A stretch of DNA of 64,000 nt from the NCBI GenBank assembly GCA_034359265.1, contig CP136897.1, positions 22,438,001-22,502,000 on the forward strand, read 5' to 3'. Below the pieces are notes generated by a model. The model made no database searches and had not been told where the DNA came from. It saw only the letters and a program-made list of their open reading frames with translations. Positions 13,001-23,773 of the stretch are shown piece by piece. The first letter of the stretch is position 1, and every line of letters begins with the position of its first letter. The DNA comes from Canna indica. Taxonomy: Eukaryota; Streptophyta; Magnoliopsida; Zingiberales; Cannaceae. A program made the position numbers and the translations under genes.

Positions 13001-14929
13001 AGGAACTTTAGGTTCAAACTACAGAATAAAAGCAGGTATTGAAAGAAAGTTCAGTGCCCATCAATAATGAGAATGTTCATTTAGCTTGAGTTGCAATTCA
13101 AATAGTGAAGCATGTGCATATTATCATTTCACTTACGTCTTGGCAGCCTGTCTTCCCTTCCCGATTGCAGCACCAAAGTACCTCTGGATGGTTCACATTC
13201 AACAAGAATATACTTTAGTTAATTAAAGAAACCTGATAATGCTGAAAATACTATGCCAGTAGTTAACCTTCCAAAAGATACTGCTCAAAAGAAGGGAAGA
13301 CAGGTTTGCATGCTCATGATCAGAAAAACAACATAATCCGACCCTTTCACATTCAGTAGAAACATCATTATAGTTTCCACTATTCTACTTGTGACAATAA
13401 TAGAATTCCGAATATATCATATTCATTTATGCATGTACACATTCAAGAACTCACATATGACACTCCAGAGGGTTCAACAATGTATAACTGAGGTCCATCT
13501 CTGTCATAACCACCAAGAATAATCCCACACCCAAAAGGCCTGCAACAATAGATAGCTCACCTAGTTTGGATTTGAAATGATAAAGAAACACAAGCACAGC
13601 AACAAACATGGTAATCTAAGAATAAGCACCATAATATGCAAACAACAACAATATTACCTGAGCCACCAATAGAGTGTACAAAGATGAACATAACTAGCAA
13701 CACGATCAGCAAGTTCCTTGACAGGTATAGGTTCTCCATATGTTCTATATGATATATACATACAATTGCAAGTCAAGCTAGGGCATTTGATTAAAAAAAC
13801 AGAATGAGAAACAATGCTTTCTGCTACTGTTTGCAGAAGATTCTAATAGAGAACTTCCAAGGTTACAGGTTATTCACCTCTCGTAATTAGCTGCTTCAGA
13901 CTTTGCTCGTGCAACAATTTGTCTGCCATCAGCTGCTAAACCAGCCACGGCCTATATTTCAGGAATCAAGCTTTACATAAGATTTGGGCCTTAACAAGGA
14001 ACATCAGCATCACAAGGATAAAAAGAAATTTCATAAGTTTCGTCCTTAGTAATTAAGCAATGGCAATGCCATAGATTCACTCAACACAATAATCTGGTTG
14101 TTTCATATACAACCGAACTTACAGATATTAATGAAAAAATACAAATCCGCTATGAAGCATGAATATGGAATCAAGATACTGATAACAAGTAGAGACTTGC
14201 CGAGAAGTCAATTGTCTTAAAATTAATGATATTGCAACAAAAGAAAATGGAAAATGTTAATATATGTGACAACACATTGTTTTTATAGGTAGTTATATAT
14301 CATAATTCATGATTTAAAACAACTGAAAGCACGTGTAACCTGTAGCTTAAAAGAACATGAGTTATATATCATAATTACTGATAAATACTGAACATGAGTG
14401 AGACACTTAAATTGACATAATTGAAGAATATATCTGAATCTTACCATGCCAGAATGGCGGTGAACCGCATGGATCCGCCTATTAGATCGAGCTAACATCA
14501 TCTTCGAGGAAATCAGCTTCTCCACCCCCTAATTCCGACCAAACAGAAATTTTCAGCTACCTGCAGATAAAGAAAAGAAAAGAAAAGCAAAATCAAAGTC
14601 GCATAACCCCTACCATCACGATCCCATCCTTGCATTTGATCCCAATAACAGTCCTGCGACGCCCAAGAAAAGAAGGGGGCAAAAGACACAATATTTAGCT
14701 CCAACAGCCACCCAAAACCATCAAAGAAAAGCAAAAAAGTGCCTTAAAACTGTATCGAGACAAATCTACGGCACCACTCCTTCAAAAAAAAAGTAACACG
14801 CATCGGGGAAAGGGATCCAACTGACCCGCTGTTGTCGACGGCCTTGGCGGCGTACTCGATCTGGAAAACTCTCCCATCGGGGGAGAAGGTGGTGACGGAG
14901 AGATCGTAGCCCGTGCCGATGCTACTCAT
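10097..14929 (-). CDS. PAG1: 20S proteasome subunit alpha-3 (PAG1)
   Basis: Alpha-ring subunit of the 20S core protease, a structural and gating subunit of the cytosolic and nuclear proteasome without its own peptidase activity. Ten exons on the minus strand, in transcript order: 14826-14929, 14614-14653, 14445-14528, 13878-13951, 13658-13744, 13455-13539, 13137-13183, 12917-12982, 11129-11219, 10097-10168. Total 750 nt, 249 aa, exactly the usual length of plant PAG1. The N-terminus shows the proteasome alpha signature ([20 protein letters not shown]); later blocks include [60 protein letters not shown] and the acidic end ALEEMDAD. All junctions keep frame with GT-AG introns. The largest introns (11220-12916 and 10169-11128) contain no convincing gene. 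PGSNRR of the familiar orthologues reads ARSNRR here. Nothing suggests loss of function. Confidence 0.96.
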
Positions 14930-14995
14930 CGTGCCTCGCTTCTTCAGTCGATCGCTAGGTCTCCAAATCGAATGGGGAATAGAAAAGGGTTTTGG

Positions 14996-15003
14996 TTATA
15001 TAA
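14996..15003 (-). promoter_or_regulatory. TATA box of PAG1
   Basis: TTATATAA, read on the minus strand 67 bases upstream of the PAG1 ATG, is the only strong TATA-like site near the gene. Use as the core promoter is inferred from position. Confidence 0.5.
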
Positions 15004-15061
15004 CAGGGTTTCGTGCGCTTCAAGAAGAGAAGGGGATAAAAGATGTTTAGAGACCAAATTC

Positions 15062-16945
15062 GGGTCTCGAACCGCTCGTTGGATCCGTTAACAATATTGG
15101 ATTATTATCACATACGAACTCATCCGAACTGAAAGAGTAATCCGAATCCGATTAGATATCATCAAGTTTGATCCAAAAACCATGAGTAATCCGAATCCGT
15201 TAACAACATTGGTTTGGTCTATCGTTTCGAAATTTCGAAATTTATTTTCTTAAAAATTGTTTAATCTTTTGGGTTTATGTATTTTTATGACTTTTAGGAA
15301 TTTATTTTTTTATTTGTAATTCAATTCTTTTATTATTATCAATGATAAACATAAATTGTTATTATCAATTATATTTAGTATAAAAAATTAAATTACATAT
15401 TAAAAAAAATTATTTAAAATGTAATTTAGCAATATTATTTTAATATTCAATATTAACACATGATATGTTGAGATGAAAAATATTTTTCATTTAATGTTTT
15501 ATTTTAACATTTCATGACAAGAATGTCATGCTTAACACATAAATGGATAATTACCTAATGGCGCGATATTATTATTATAATTTTATTAATTTATATACAC
15601 AATTGATATAAATAAAAAGATCAAATAAAATTGATAAAAACCATCCCGGGTAAAATATTTGTATACAATTGATACAAATATTTTTATTGTAACAAATAAA
15701 TAGTTTTTTAGTCATAGCAAAAATTAATATCCTATAAGCATTTTAAGAATTTTGATGAAACTCTCGTTCGTACTCAATTTCACCTATTCAAATCATGGAC
15801 TTCGTTTCATTCACTATTTTAGAGTTTTGTGAATTTTTTAGGAGATTTTAGGAATATTTTTATGGTCAAATGTATAGACCTCATTTCAATTTTTTTTTTT
15901 TTTTTTTAATTTTTGAGAATTTTATAATGTATTTTCAGATAACTTAAAACATTGCAAGAGTTTGTTATATTGGTGATTTTGAGAATTTTGAAGATGATAT
16001 TTAGTTTCAAATTTTTTTCAAAATTCATATTCAGATTTAAAAAAATTCATATTTTTATTTAGTATTCCAAAAAAATCAAATGCGGATTGCCACATTATTA
16101 TTTTAACCGTGGATATAAAGATATATCTAAATTAATATAAATTTAAAATGCTAAAAATCATAAAAATAAATTGTACATGAAATTTGGTAATATTGGTAAA
16201 AATATCAGTTAAATTGCACTCAACTCCCAAAAGGTTCAATAAAATTATATTAATCTCTTCTCTATTTTAATTTTATCTTATGATCATTTTGAGTTTTGTA
16301 AAAAATTATATAAATATTTCATACTAATGAAAATTATTAGTGGAGTGTATGTTATGTGCCATGGACATGCTTATTAATAATTTTTTTGAAATATTTATCA
16401 CTTTTAATTATTTTGAATGACAAAAATACTTTTATATTATTTAACTCTCGTTTCTTTATTTTTTCATCCAGTGAGTACTTAATATTTTAATTTTTACATT
16501 CAACAAATATTAAATAACAAAATAATTCCATTCAAAATTTTATTTTTTAAATATTTGTTCAATTATTTTATGTCTTTTAATAATTTTTCAACAATGGACA
16601 TAAAGAAGAAATCATATTACTAACAGACTTCGTTTAACACCGTTAATTATATGAGAGGTGAGTGTCACTTAGACAAATAGAAAAAAAATTAGTATAATTT
16701 TACTGAATCTTATGGGAGGTCACGGTGATTTACCCTAAATATTAAGATGTTTTTTCAATGAAAAACTCAATTCTAACATAGAATTACTGATATTTCATAT
16801 ATATTATTTATTAAATTAATAAAACACGTGGAAGAATTAATACATAGTGACGTCATATTTAAATAGTTCTCCTGACCACTTTAATTACCACAATGAATTA
16901 TTGAATTATATATCGTCTTCCTGATTCATCTTAACTCTTCAAGTA
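15062..16945. other. AT-rich intergenic between PAG1 and metacaspase
   Basis: About 1.9 kb of very AT-rich sequence with no open frame of note. It contains poly-T/A runs (for example about 15892-15909) and a few ATCCGAATCCG words near 15140-15200 that recall degraded MITE arms. Nothing further can be supported. Confidence 0.6.
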
Positions 16946-18023
16946 CTACATGCACGCACGTAACTGCTGCTTCTTCTCCGGTCGCGGCCATAAGAAGGGC
17001 GCATCGGCGTTCTCATCGCTGCAGTAAAGGCAAGGATGCTGCTCGAACCCTCGCTCACGCAGCACTTTCCTCGCCGCCATCACCAGTTCCCTGTTACTGA
17101 TCACCGCCCCTTCTTCTTTCTCCCCCAACACCACCCTTATCGCGTTGCTGAACGCCCCGTACGCCTTCCCGCCGGACCCGGCCTCGAACGGGCTCATGTC
17201 CGCCGACGTCTCGTTGGCCTGGCACCCGCTGAGGAGAATCGCATCGTCGCCCCGGCCCGCCGCCGCCGCCCCTCCCGAGAACTTCCTGCTCGCCTCCGCC
17301 CCGAACAGCTCCGCCAGGTGCTCGCCGACGTGCGGGGAGTCGATGCCGGAGAGCGAGGCGAGGTGGCCCAGCACAGACTCGAACGGCAGGTACCTTCCAA
17401 CCGTTCGATGAATTGCCCCACTGACGTCGGCGGTGGTCGTCTCCGCCTCCGGGCCTATCTGTTCCTTCTCCTTGTCGATGAGCCCGCCGCTGTGGCACGA
17501 GTCTGAGACCATCGTGAAGGTCGTCTCCGCCGGCAACCGGTCGACCAGTTGCCGAAAATCCACGTCTGCATATTTCGTATATATGATTAATCATCATCGG
17601 CTAATGTTTAAGCCTAGGGTTAGATGCGATGCATGTACCGGTGATAAGGTTGAAGTCACAGGGGACGATGGCCTCGTCGCGGCGGTGCTGCCAGCCGTGG
17701 TGGGGCTTGACGGGGGGGATGAGGGTGCCGTGGCCGCTGTAGTGGAAGAAGAGGACGTCGCCGGGGCCGGCGCGGTCTATCATGTCGGTGAGGGCGCGGC
17801 GGATGTTGGCGCCGGTCGGGAGGGCGGAGGAGGAGGGGGAGGAGGAGTCGAGGTGGGCGTCGTCGGTGAGGAGGACGACATCGTCGGGGGAGAAGCCGAA
17901 GCGGGAGAGGAGGAGGTCGCGCATGGCGTGGACGTCGTTGATGCAGCCGCTGAGCTCGTGGCGAGAGTTGGGGTAGTTGCAACCCACCAAGGTCGCCAAT
18001 CTCTTCTTCGCTGATCCCTCCAT
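16946..18023 (-). CDS. MC9: Type II metacaspase, metacaspase-9-like
   Basis: Caspase-fold cysteine protease that cleaves after Arg or Lys; plant MC9-type enzymes act in programmed cell death and post-mortem clearance (family knowledge). Two exons on the minus strand: 17639-18023 and 16946-17565, separated by a 73-bp GT-AG intron; 334 aa. The catalytic His lies in HYSGHG (H98) and the catalytic Cys in SDSCHSGG (C152), close to their positions in Arabidopsis MC9. The Ca-site-like segment RRDEAIVPCDFN precedes the junction. The linker between p20 and p10 is short, as in MC9, rather than the long linker of MC4-8. The C-terminal p10 part ends with GFEQHPCLYCSDENADAPFLW. There is no N-terminal zinc-finger prodomain, which excludes type I. 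Exon 1 is very GC-rich, which creates long spurious open frames on the other strand. Assignment to the MC9 subgroup is by length and linker, not phylogeny. Confidence 0.94.
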
Positions 18024-18133
18024 TTTTTCTATTTCTCCTCAGTAATGTGTTTGCTCGCAAGAGGAAGAAGAAGAAGACGAGGAAAGCAGTTTTTAAGATT
18101 TGTTGTCTGCGTTGTTCTTGTAGGGGATTTATG

Positions 18134-18143
18134 TATATATATA
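18134..18143 (-). promoter_or_regulatory. TATA-like site of the metacaspase gene
   Basis: TATATATA sits about 110 bases upstream of the metacaspase ATG on the minus strand, after a purine/pyrimidine-rich leader. It is the best core promoter candidate by position only. Confidence 0.4.
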
Positions 18144-18469
18144 GAGACGAATAACTAAATCACTTATATATAAAAATAAAAATAAAAATATAATTTTTAA
18201 AAATAAGATCAAAATTTGGATGGATTGCGTACAAGTTTGAGAAGGTTTTGCTTTAAAGTTTTATTTTATATATTAATATCATCTTTACTTTCACGTATGA
18301 GGGAGTTGTTGATTGCCATGAGAGAACTCAACAACCTACGTCATGTTGATGAATGCATTATTGTTTCTGTAAGACTGTAAGTGAATGAGTGATGCAAGGC
18401 TTTGCAATTTATGTTGAAATTAAGAATTTATTTTATAGCACGAAAATTAAAATACGTTAGGAAATCGGC

Positions 18470-18474
18470 AAAAA
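18470..18474 (-). terminator. RNA polymerase III terminator of tRNA-Asn
   Basis: A run of five T on the minus strand, 11 bases after the tRNA 3' end, with a TTTT just before it at 18481-18484. Short T runs are the standard Pol III stop signal. Confidence 0.6.
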
Positions 18475-18485
18475 TGAATTAAAAT

Positions 18486-18559
18486 CGCTAGAGGAAGGGC
18501 TTGAACCTTCGACCTTATGGTTAACAGCCACACGCTCTAACCAACTGAGCTACTCCAGC
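18486..18559 (-). tRNA. trnN-GUU: tRNA-Asn (anticodon GTT)
   Basis: A 74-nt tRNA gene on the minus strand without intron. The acceptor stem GCTGGAG pairs with CTCTAGC (one G-T pair), with discriminator G. The D arm GCTC...GAGC, anticodon loop CTGTTAA and T arm GAAGG-TTCAAGC-CCTTC are all intact. Internal promoters are visible: A box TAGCTCAGTTGG and B box GGTTCAAGCCC. No CCA is encoded, as expected for a nuclear gene. It lies about 460 bp upstream of the metacaspase, on the same strand. Confidence 0.97.
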
Positions 18560-18803
18560 TTACTTTTGTGGTAAGTAAGATAACTTTAAATAATCTAAAA
18601 TAATGGTTTAAAGCAAATTCTGGATAAAATCAGTCAGATTTGTTTTCGAATAAAAATCAAATTGACTAGGATCCGGTCAAACTCGATCAGAAAACTAGTT
18701 CAATTGGATAAATTATTTTATTTATTTATTTATTTGTTTATTTATTTTTATTTTTATTATTATATGAATTGATAATATAAAATCCGATTGCTGGTTTGTT
18801 GGC

Positions 18804-19034
18804 TAGGGGTGAGCTCGGGCCGGGACGGGCCAGGATTTGGTATATCCCGGTCTCGTCCCAGTTTTGAGTCAGGACGCAAATATGCGTCCCAGTCCTGTCC
18901 CGAATACGAAGTATATTGATTTTGTCCCGCCCCGAAAAATTCGGGACGGGATCAGGACGTCCCGAATTTATTAATATTTTTTTATATAAAATAAAAACAA
19001 TATTTCTATTAAAATAATTAATATTTTCCCCCAA

Positions 19035-19086
<52 letters not shown>

Positions 19087-19233
19087 AATTATATTAAAAA
19101 TCAGGCTGGGACAGGACAATCCCGATTTTTTTTGTATCGTCCCGGTCCCGTCCCGATTTTGAACCGGGACGGGATTTGTCCTGACTTTTCGGGTCGGACC
19201 GGATCGGGATGGCCCGACCCGTGCTCACTCCTA
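18804..19233. mobile_element. hAT-type MITE with 8-bp target duplication
   Basis: A 430-bp non-coding element starting TAGGGGTGAGCTCGGGCC and ending, from the other strand, TAGGAGTGAGCACGGGTC, giving imperfect terminal inverted repeats of about 18 bp. It is flanked by perfect 8-bp direct repeats TTGTTGGC (18796-18803, 19234-19241). The interior has many CGGGAC/GTCCCG words on both arms and a central (AT)21 run. The spurious minus-strand open frame 18738-19034 reads across its left arm. Confidence 0.88.
19039..19080. repeat. (AT)21 microsatellite inside a MITE
   Basis: Uninterrupted AT dinucleotides at the centre of the hAT-type MITE, at the point where its two arms would meet in a hairpin. 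Confidence 0.95.
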
Positions 19234-19423
19234 TTGTTGGCAGGATAAGAAGAGGGATAAGACCTATTCCACATTTGTTTTGGTCATGAGATAATTTTGG
19301 TTGGATAACAATAGGGAAAACAAGGTCTTATTCCATGTCCATAAGATAAAATAATGCTCATTATATATAAATTATCTCATGATAAAACAAAACTCTCCTC
19401 GTTATCTCAACTCTTCTCTTTGG

Positions 19424-19631
19424 GGTATGTTTGATTCTTAGGATAAAGACAAAATATGATAAGAAATATATTAATATTCATTATTTATTTAGTGTATGGA
19501 TTAGAAGAAAATATGAATAAATATATATATAATTAATATTATATTTAATGTATATTAGATTTAAAAAATTCATATTCAATCCTCCATCATTTATTATTCA
19601 TTCTAATATTATCCCGATGAAGCAAATATAC
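19424..19631. mobile_element. Tourist-like MITE (first of a pair)
   Basis: Left end GGGTATGTTTGATTCTTAGG and right end, from the other strand, AGTATATTTGCTTCATCGG form imperfect terminal inverted repeats with a TTTGNTTC core. The interior is AT-rich and non-coding. Length about 208 bp. The TSD is unclear because a related MITE follows directly. The sequence just upstream (19240-19420) has similar GGATAAG words and may be another degraded copy. Confidence 0.5.
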
Positions 19632-19633
19632 TA

Positions 19634-19973
19634 TAAGGTCATGTTTGATTTGCAGGATATGATTTGGATGTGATATGATTTAAGGTAGATAAGGGTGGGA
19701 TAGAAATCCAAGAGAATTTCTTGAAATCCTATTCTATGTTTGTTTTGGCATAGGATAAGAAACATGGATAGAGTATGAAAATTCATATCATGTGGATTTG
19801 GGCCCTAAATCCACCATCTCTCTAGGATTTCTAAATTGGGCCAGCGGTGGATTTGGGCCAAAATAAATCCACCTAATATCCGGCCCGATTCTTGTCTATT
19901 GTTGCAGCAAACAATGGATTGGATTTTAAAATCCAATCCATCTCCTTAATCCATCGAAGCAAATGAGGCCTTA
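19634..19973. mobile_element. Tourist-like MITE (second of a pair)
   Basis: Left end TAAGGTCATGTTTGATTTG and right end, from the other strand, TAAGGCCTCATTTGCTTCG are inverted repeats of about 19 bp with the same core as the preceding element. A 340-bp non-coding body contains ATCCAATCC words near the right arm. PIF/Harbinger affiliation is inferred from the ends. It directly abuts the 3' LTR end of the Copia element. Confidence 0.55.
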
Positions 19974-19982
19974 GAGTAAGGA

Positions 19983-20623
19983 TGTAGAATTGGAGAAGAT
20001 CAAGAGGTTGACGGGTGATCCATGTCCTTAAGGTCTCTATTGCCCCGTAGCAATACACCTCTAGGATTGATCAAGCACTCTTGCAAGGCTGCAACAAGTA
20101 GAGAAAAAATGAGGATAAGAGAAATTTTAGTCACTAGATTCAAATTCGAATCAAAGTCAGACCCGGCAAAAAGGTTGGCTCGCGGTGAGGCTCCTACCGA
20201 CGATGCGCACGTGCAAAGTGCGCCTAAAAGCGCCAATGCGACTTTGCTACGCAATTGTGCCAGCGCGCTGTGCGATGCGGTGCAGTGCACCGCACTAATG
20301 TCGTCTCTTGACCTTCCACTTTGTCCACACAAGTAACTAAGCATACACACTAATACTTATAGACTAATATAAAATTAGCATATCTTCCCAAGTGGGACTA
20401 AAAACTAGTTTTCGCAAACAACATGAATGCACCTCTTCATATACCCTTTCTTGGGCATATAAAACTTGATTATATAATTCCTACTTGAATTATATAATTT
20501 TCTCATTAAACCTCTCATATTAGACTATCTATTGTACCTTTTAATTTTCTTAAATTACATCAATAATTGAATAAATAAATTACTCAGAATTGATTAAAAT
20601 AAGCTTCAAATAGGTGCATTTCA
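19983..20623 (-). repeat. Copia 3' LTR
   Basis: On the minus strand the LTR begins TGAAATGCACC at 20623, directly after a polypurine tract. The part 20286-20623 matches the 5' LTR. The remaining part down to about 19983 (TGTAGAATTGG on the plus strand, giving a ...CA end) has no partner copy and is inferred to be the R/U5 end, because the 5' LTR is truncated. The left border is therefore provisional. Confidence 0.65.
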
Positions 20624-20624
20624 A

Positions 20625-20638
20625 TAATCCCTCACTTG
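20625..20638 (-). other. Copia polypurine tract
   Basis: Minus-strand AAGTGAGGGATTAT immediately precedes the TGAAATG start of the 3' LTR, the usual position of the primer for plus-strand DNA synthesis. Confidence 0.7.
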
Positions 20639-21213
20639 TTTGGAAAACTACATTTGACCAAATAAATCATCTCCAAGAATTATTTGTGTAGAAGAAGGTG
20701 TGACGAATCATTAAACCTTCCCTTAGTGTAAACATTTCAAAGCTGTGTCGGAGTTAACGGTGTCCGTATATTAAACCTCTACTCCTTTATGACACAACCG
20801 AAATTGTCACACACAAATAATTCACTCTCTAAGTTGAGCAATCATATTACTTGGTGCTATTACGACCATGCGCAATATCCTGTTTCATGAACCTCTAAGT
20901 GAGTAAACCACAACTCTCTATAAGAAGTGGCACCACTCCTAGTTCATATAGGCAAAGTGTTTCTCTAGCACTTCTATTGCCATAAGTGCAGCACTTTGTT
21001 AAGAGCATAGCTCATCGTTAGTCATGCAATAGTCACTACTATCATAATACTACATATAAGACCACAAGATAGTGATATAGCTAGCAACTGTGACTCATTT
21101 TTCCCATTAAACCTATAAGCTAGGGGTAACCTAGAGAATAGGTTGGGTATCCATCACCCCTGACTATGTGGTTTAAGTCCTATATCTCGTGTACACTACT
21201 AGAAATTTCGTCT

Positions 21214-21500
21214 TCAGCAACGGCTATCAGCGACGGCCGCTCAAGCCGTTGCTATTTGCAACGGCATTCTTACGGCCGCTCGAGCCGTTGCAGAAAACTG
21301 TATCTGCAACGGTTTTCTAACGGAAAACCGAGCCGTTGCTGATTATTTTAATTATCAGCAACGGCTTTCGGACGGAAAGGCGAGCCGTTGCTGATATTTT
21401 AATTTTCAGCAACGGCTTTCTAACGGATAAGTGAGCCGTTGCTGATGATAACTTATCAGCAACGGCGTTCTAACGGGCGAGTGAGCCGTTGCTGATAAGT
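21214..21500. repeat. CACTA left subterminal repeat array
   Basis: Six CAACGG and six CCGTTG motifs alternate, each neighbouring pair forming a small inverted repeat (for example AGCAACGGCTTTC with GAGCCGTTGCT). In CACTA elements such subterminal motifs bind the element's own DNA-binding protein (family knowledge). Confidence 0.88.
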
Positions 21501-21934
21501 TTATATAGGGCACGCTCTCGCGCCCGACCCTTCTTCCTCCCGCTGCTGCCGACGCCACTCGCCGCCGCTGCCGCTGCCGCTGCTGCCGACGCCGACGACG
21601 CCGACCGCTGCTTCCGACTTGTTCAGGTATGTCTCCTCCCTGCGGCCGTCTCTTCCATGCGGTCGGCGGGAATCACCCGACCGAAACCCTATTTCTAGGG
21701 TTTCGGCCGGCGGCGGTCGGCCGATGGCCGCCGCCGGACCTTCTGCAGTGGCCGGACAGTGTGTCCGGCCACTGTACGCCGGCGCCGGAGGGTGGACTCC
21801 GGCGCCGGAATTTATAATTTATATATATAATTTATATTATGTTATAATTGTTAATTAATTATTTTATAATTGTTAATTAATTGTTTAGATTAATTATTTA
21901 ATTTGTTAGATTAATTATTACAGTTTAGATTAAT

Positions 21935-22155
21935 TTCGGACGCGCGCCGGAATCGTCCACTTCGGACGCGCGCCGGAATCGTCCACTTCGGACGCGCGCC
22001 GGTATCGTCCAATTCGGACTCGCACCGGAATCGTCCACTTCGAACGCGCGCCGGTATCGTCCAATTCGGACTCGCGCCGGAATCGTCCACTTCGGACTCG
22101 CGCCGAAATCGTCCACTTCGGACGCGCCCCGAAATCGTCCAATATGGACTCGAAC
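21935..22155. repeat. 26-bp minisatellite in the CACTA leader
   Basis: About eight tandem copies of a 26-bp unit containing TTCGGACGCGCGCCGG and AATCGTCCAC, with copy-to-copy changes such as ACGCG/ACTCG and GGAATC/GGTATC. Since 26 is not a multiple of three, all three minus-strand frames spell variants of the same repeating peptide, which explains the overlapping open frames here. Confidence 0.9.
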
Positions 22156-22354
22156 TGTCTCGAAACATTTAGAAAATAATCATCCTCCGACGAGTTGATA
22201 TGTTTCACGTACGCATCGACGATCGGATATGATTTAGCAAAACCTTAGATCCGTTCGGGAATTGTATGTTCGTGTAAAAGAAGTAGATGATCTTTTATAC
22301 GACGTACAATTCTTGAATTGTCCCTGATTGGACAATTTGAGAATATAGTTATTT

Positions 22355-22530
22355 GTACTGCACTTACGTTTTTATTTTAACTGTTAACTAATTATTCTAA
22401 ATTTCGGCAACATCTCTCTTGTTCTCCGATACGCGCCCAGATGATATGCGTATTTGGAGAACTGTAGGGAGATGCTGTCGAAATTTAGAATAATTAGTTA
22501 ACAGTTAAAATAAAAACGTAAGTGCAGTAC
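22355..22530. repeat. Long inverted repeat (hairpin) in the CACTA
   Basis: Left arm 22355-22434 and right arm 22448-22530 are near-perfect reverse complements; the outer 51 bases match without a mismatch and the inner part has a few. The loop is about 13 nt. The stem may extend imperfectly outwards (ATATAGTTATTT against TATATTATTC). It lies just upstream of the transposase start. It could be a nested palindromic insertion or a small-RNA-producing hairpin; the sequence alone does not decide. Confidence 0.9.
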
Positions 22531-22590
22531 GAATAATATAAATCCCGAATGGAATAGGACAATCTCACCTAAAGACATTAACCAAAGAAA

Positions 22591-23698
22591 TTGTCATTGA
22601 TTGACAAAATCATGTCGGCTGATCGAAGTTGGATGTACCGACGTCTTGATCGTGGAGCTTTAACGAATGAGTTTCGATTAGGCGTAACGTACTTCCTCAA
22701 TTTCGCCTATTCGAATCGAAATTTCGTTAGCATGGGTGATCAAATCCGATGTCCGTGCCGCATTTGTTCAAATGGACGATTTTTGGATCGGGAGACTGTC
22801 ACTCTGCATCTATATACCAAAGGATTTGCACCAAGATATTTTCTATGGACTTGTCACGGGGAGTCACGCGAAGTCGGGACGTCGAGCAATCCTGTCGTTC
22901 AGACATATGGTGAATCTTCCTCTGCTGGTGCTTCTTCATCCAGTCAATGTAGGGGGTCAAATCCCTATAGAACTATGATACTTGATAGTCTTGGGGGTCA
23001 ATTCTACCTGAATGATAATGTTGATCGGCCAGATCTTCAGACATCAGTCCCACCAGATACTACAGCGGTTGATATCACAGAAGTAGGGGCTGCGGTAGAG
23101 ATTGAATTACCGAATAAAGAAGCTGTAGAATTTTACGAGATGTTGAAAGCTGCCGATGAACCTTTGTATGAGAATTGTTCTAAATACACTAGGTTTTCAG
23201 CAATAACATAACTTCGGCTTGAAATCAGTTATTCTATTTAGATGTCACTGGTTCGATACAACAAAAAGGGGCATGAAAGTTCATCCAAAATACAAACTTG
23301 TTGAGGTTAATTACAAATCTAAATTGGCAGCAAATGAGCCTTTTATATTGGCATCACAAGCCGAACAAGTATATTACGCGAAGTATCCAGCTCGAAATAA
23401 AGATAGAGCAGATTGGCGTGTAGTCTGTAAGACAAAAGGTAGAGGAAAAATTGATTCGATAGTAGGAGAAAATGAGCTGATACCTGATATGACACATGGT
23501 TTCTATCAAGAAGATGATTGTCCTGCTGTAGATCGTATTATTCCAATACTCGAGGATGCAGACACAACGTCAATTCAATTAGAAGTTGAATATGCTGATG
23601 ATGACGATCATGAAATTGAGGAAGTTGGAGATGAAGAAGAGGAAGAAGAGGAAGAAGAAGAAGAATTCGAAGACTATTATTCAGATGATGAAGAATAA
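22591..23698 (+). pseudogene. CACTA TNP2-type transposase, core deleted
   Basis: The first open frame (22591-23211) begins with the N-terminal transposase-associated domain: DRSWMYRRL, then FLNFAYSN and the Cys/His cluster CPCRICSNGRFL with the following VTLHLYTKGF. It ends near ADEPLYENCSKYTRFSAI, where normal TNP2 proteins lead into the catalytic Transposase_21 domain. The sequence instead jumps, at about 23205 and in another frame, to the C-terminal DUF4216 block (VILFRCHWFDTTKRG, FILASQAEQVYYAKYP) and then an acidic Asp/Glu tail ending at 23698. The whole catalytic core, several hundred residues, is missing. This looks like an internal deletion of the kind that makes non-autonomous copies. 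Confidence 0.85.
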
Positions 23699-23773
23699 TT
23701 GTAAAGTATATATTTTATTAAATATATCTCTACTATTTATACAATAATCTGATTATATGTCTGTTCGACAGAT

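Noticed and set aside
17036..18060. Open frames of 60-193 aa on the plus strand and alternative minus frames
   Set aside because: Shadows of the GC-rich metacaspase exons; the metacaspase frame has the catalytic motifs.
21911..22208. Three overlapping Arg/Ser/Trp-rich minus-strand frames
   Set aside because: Products of a 26-bp minisatellite read in three frames.
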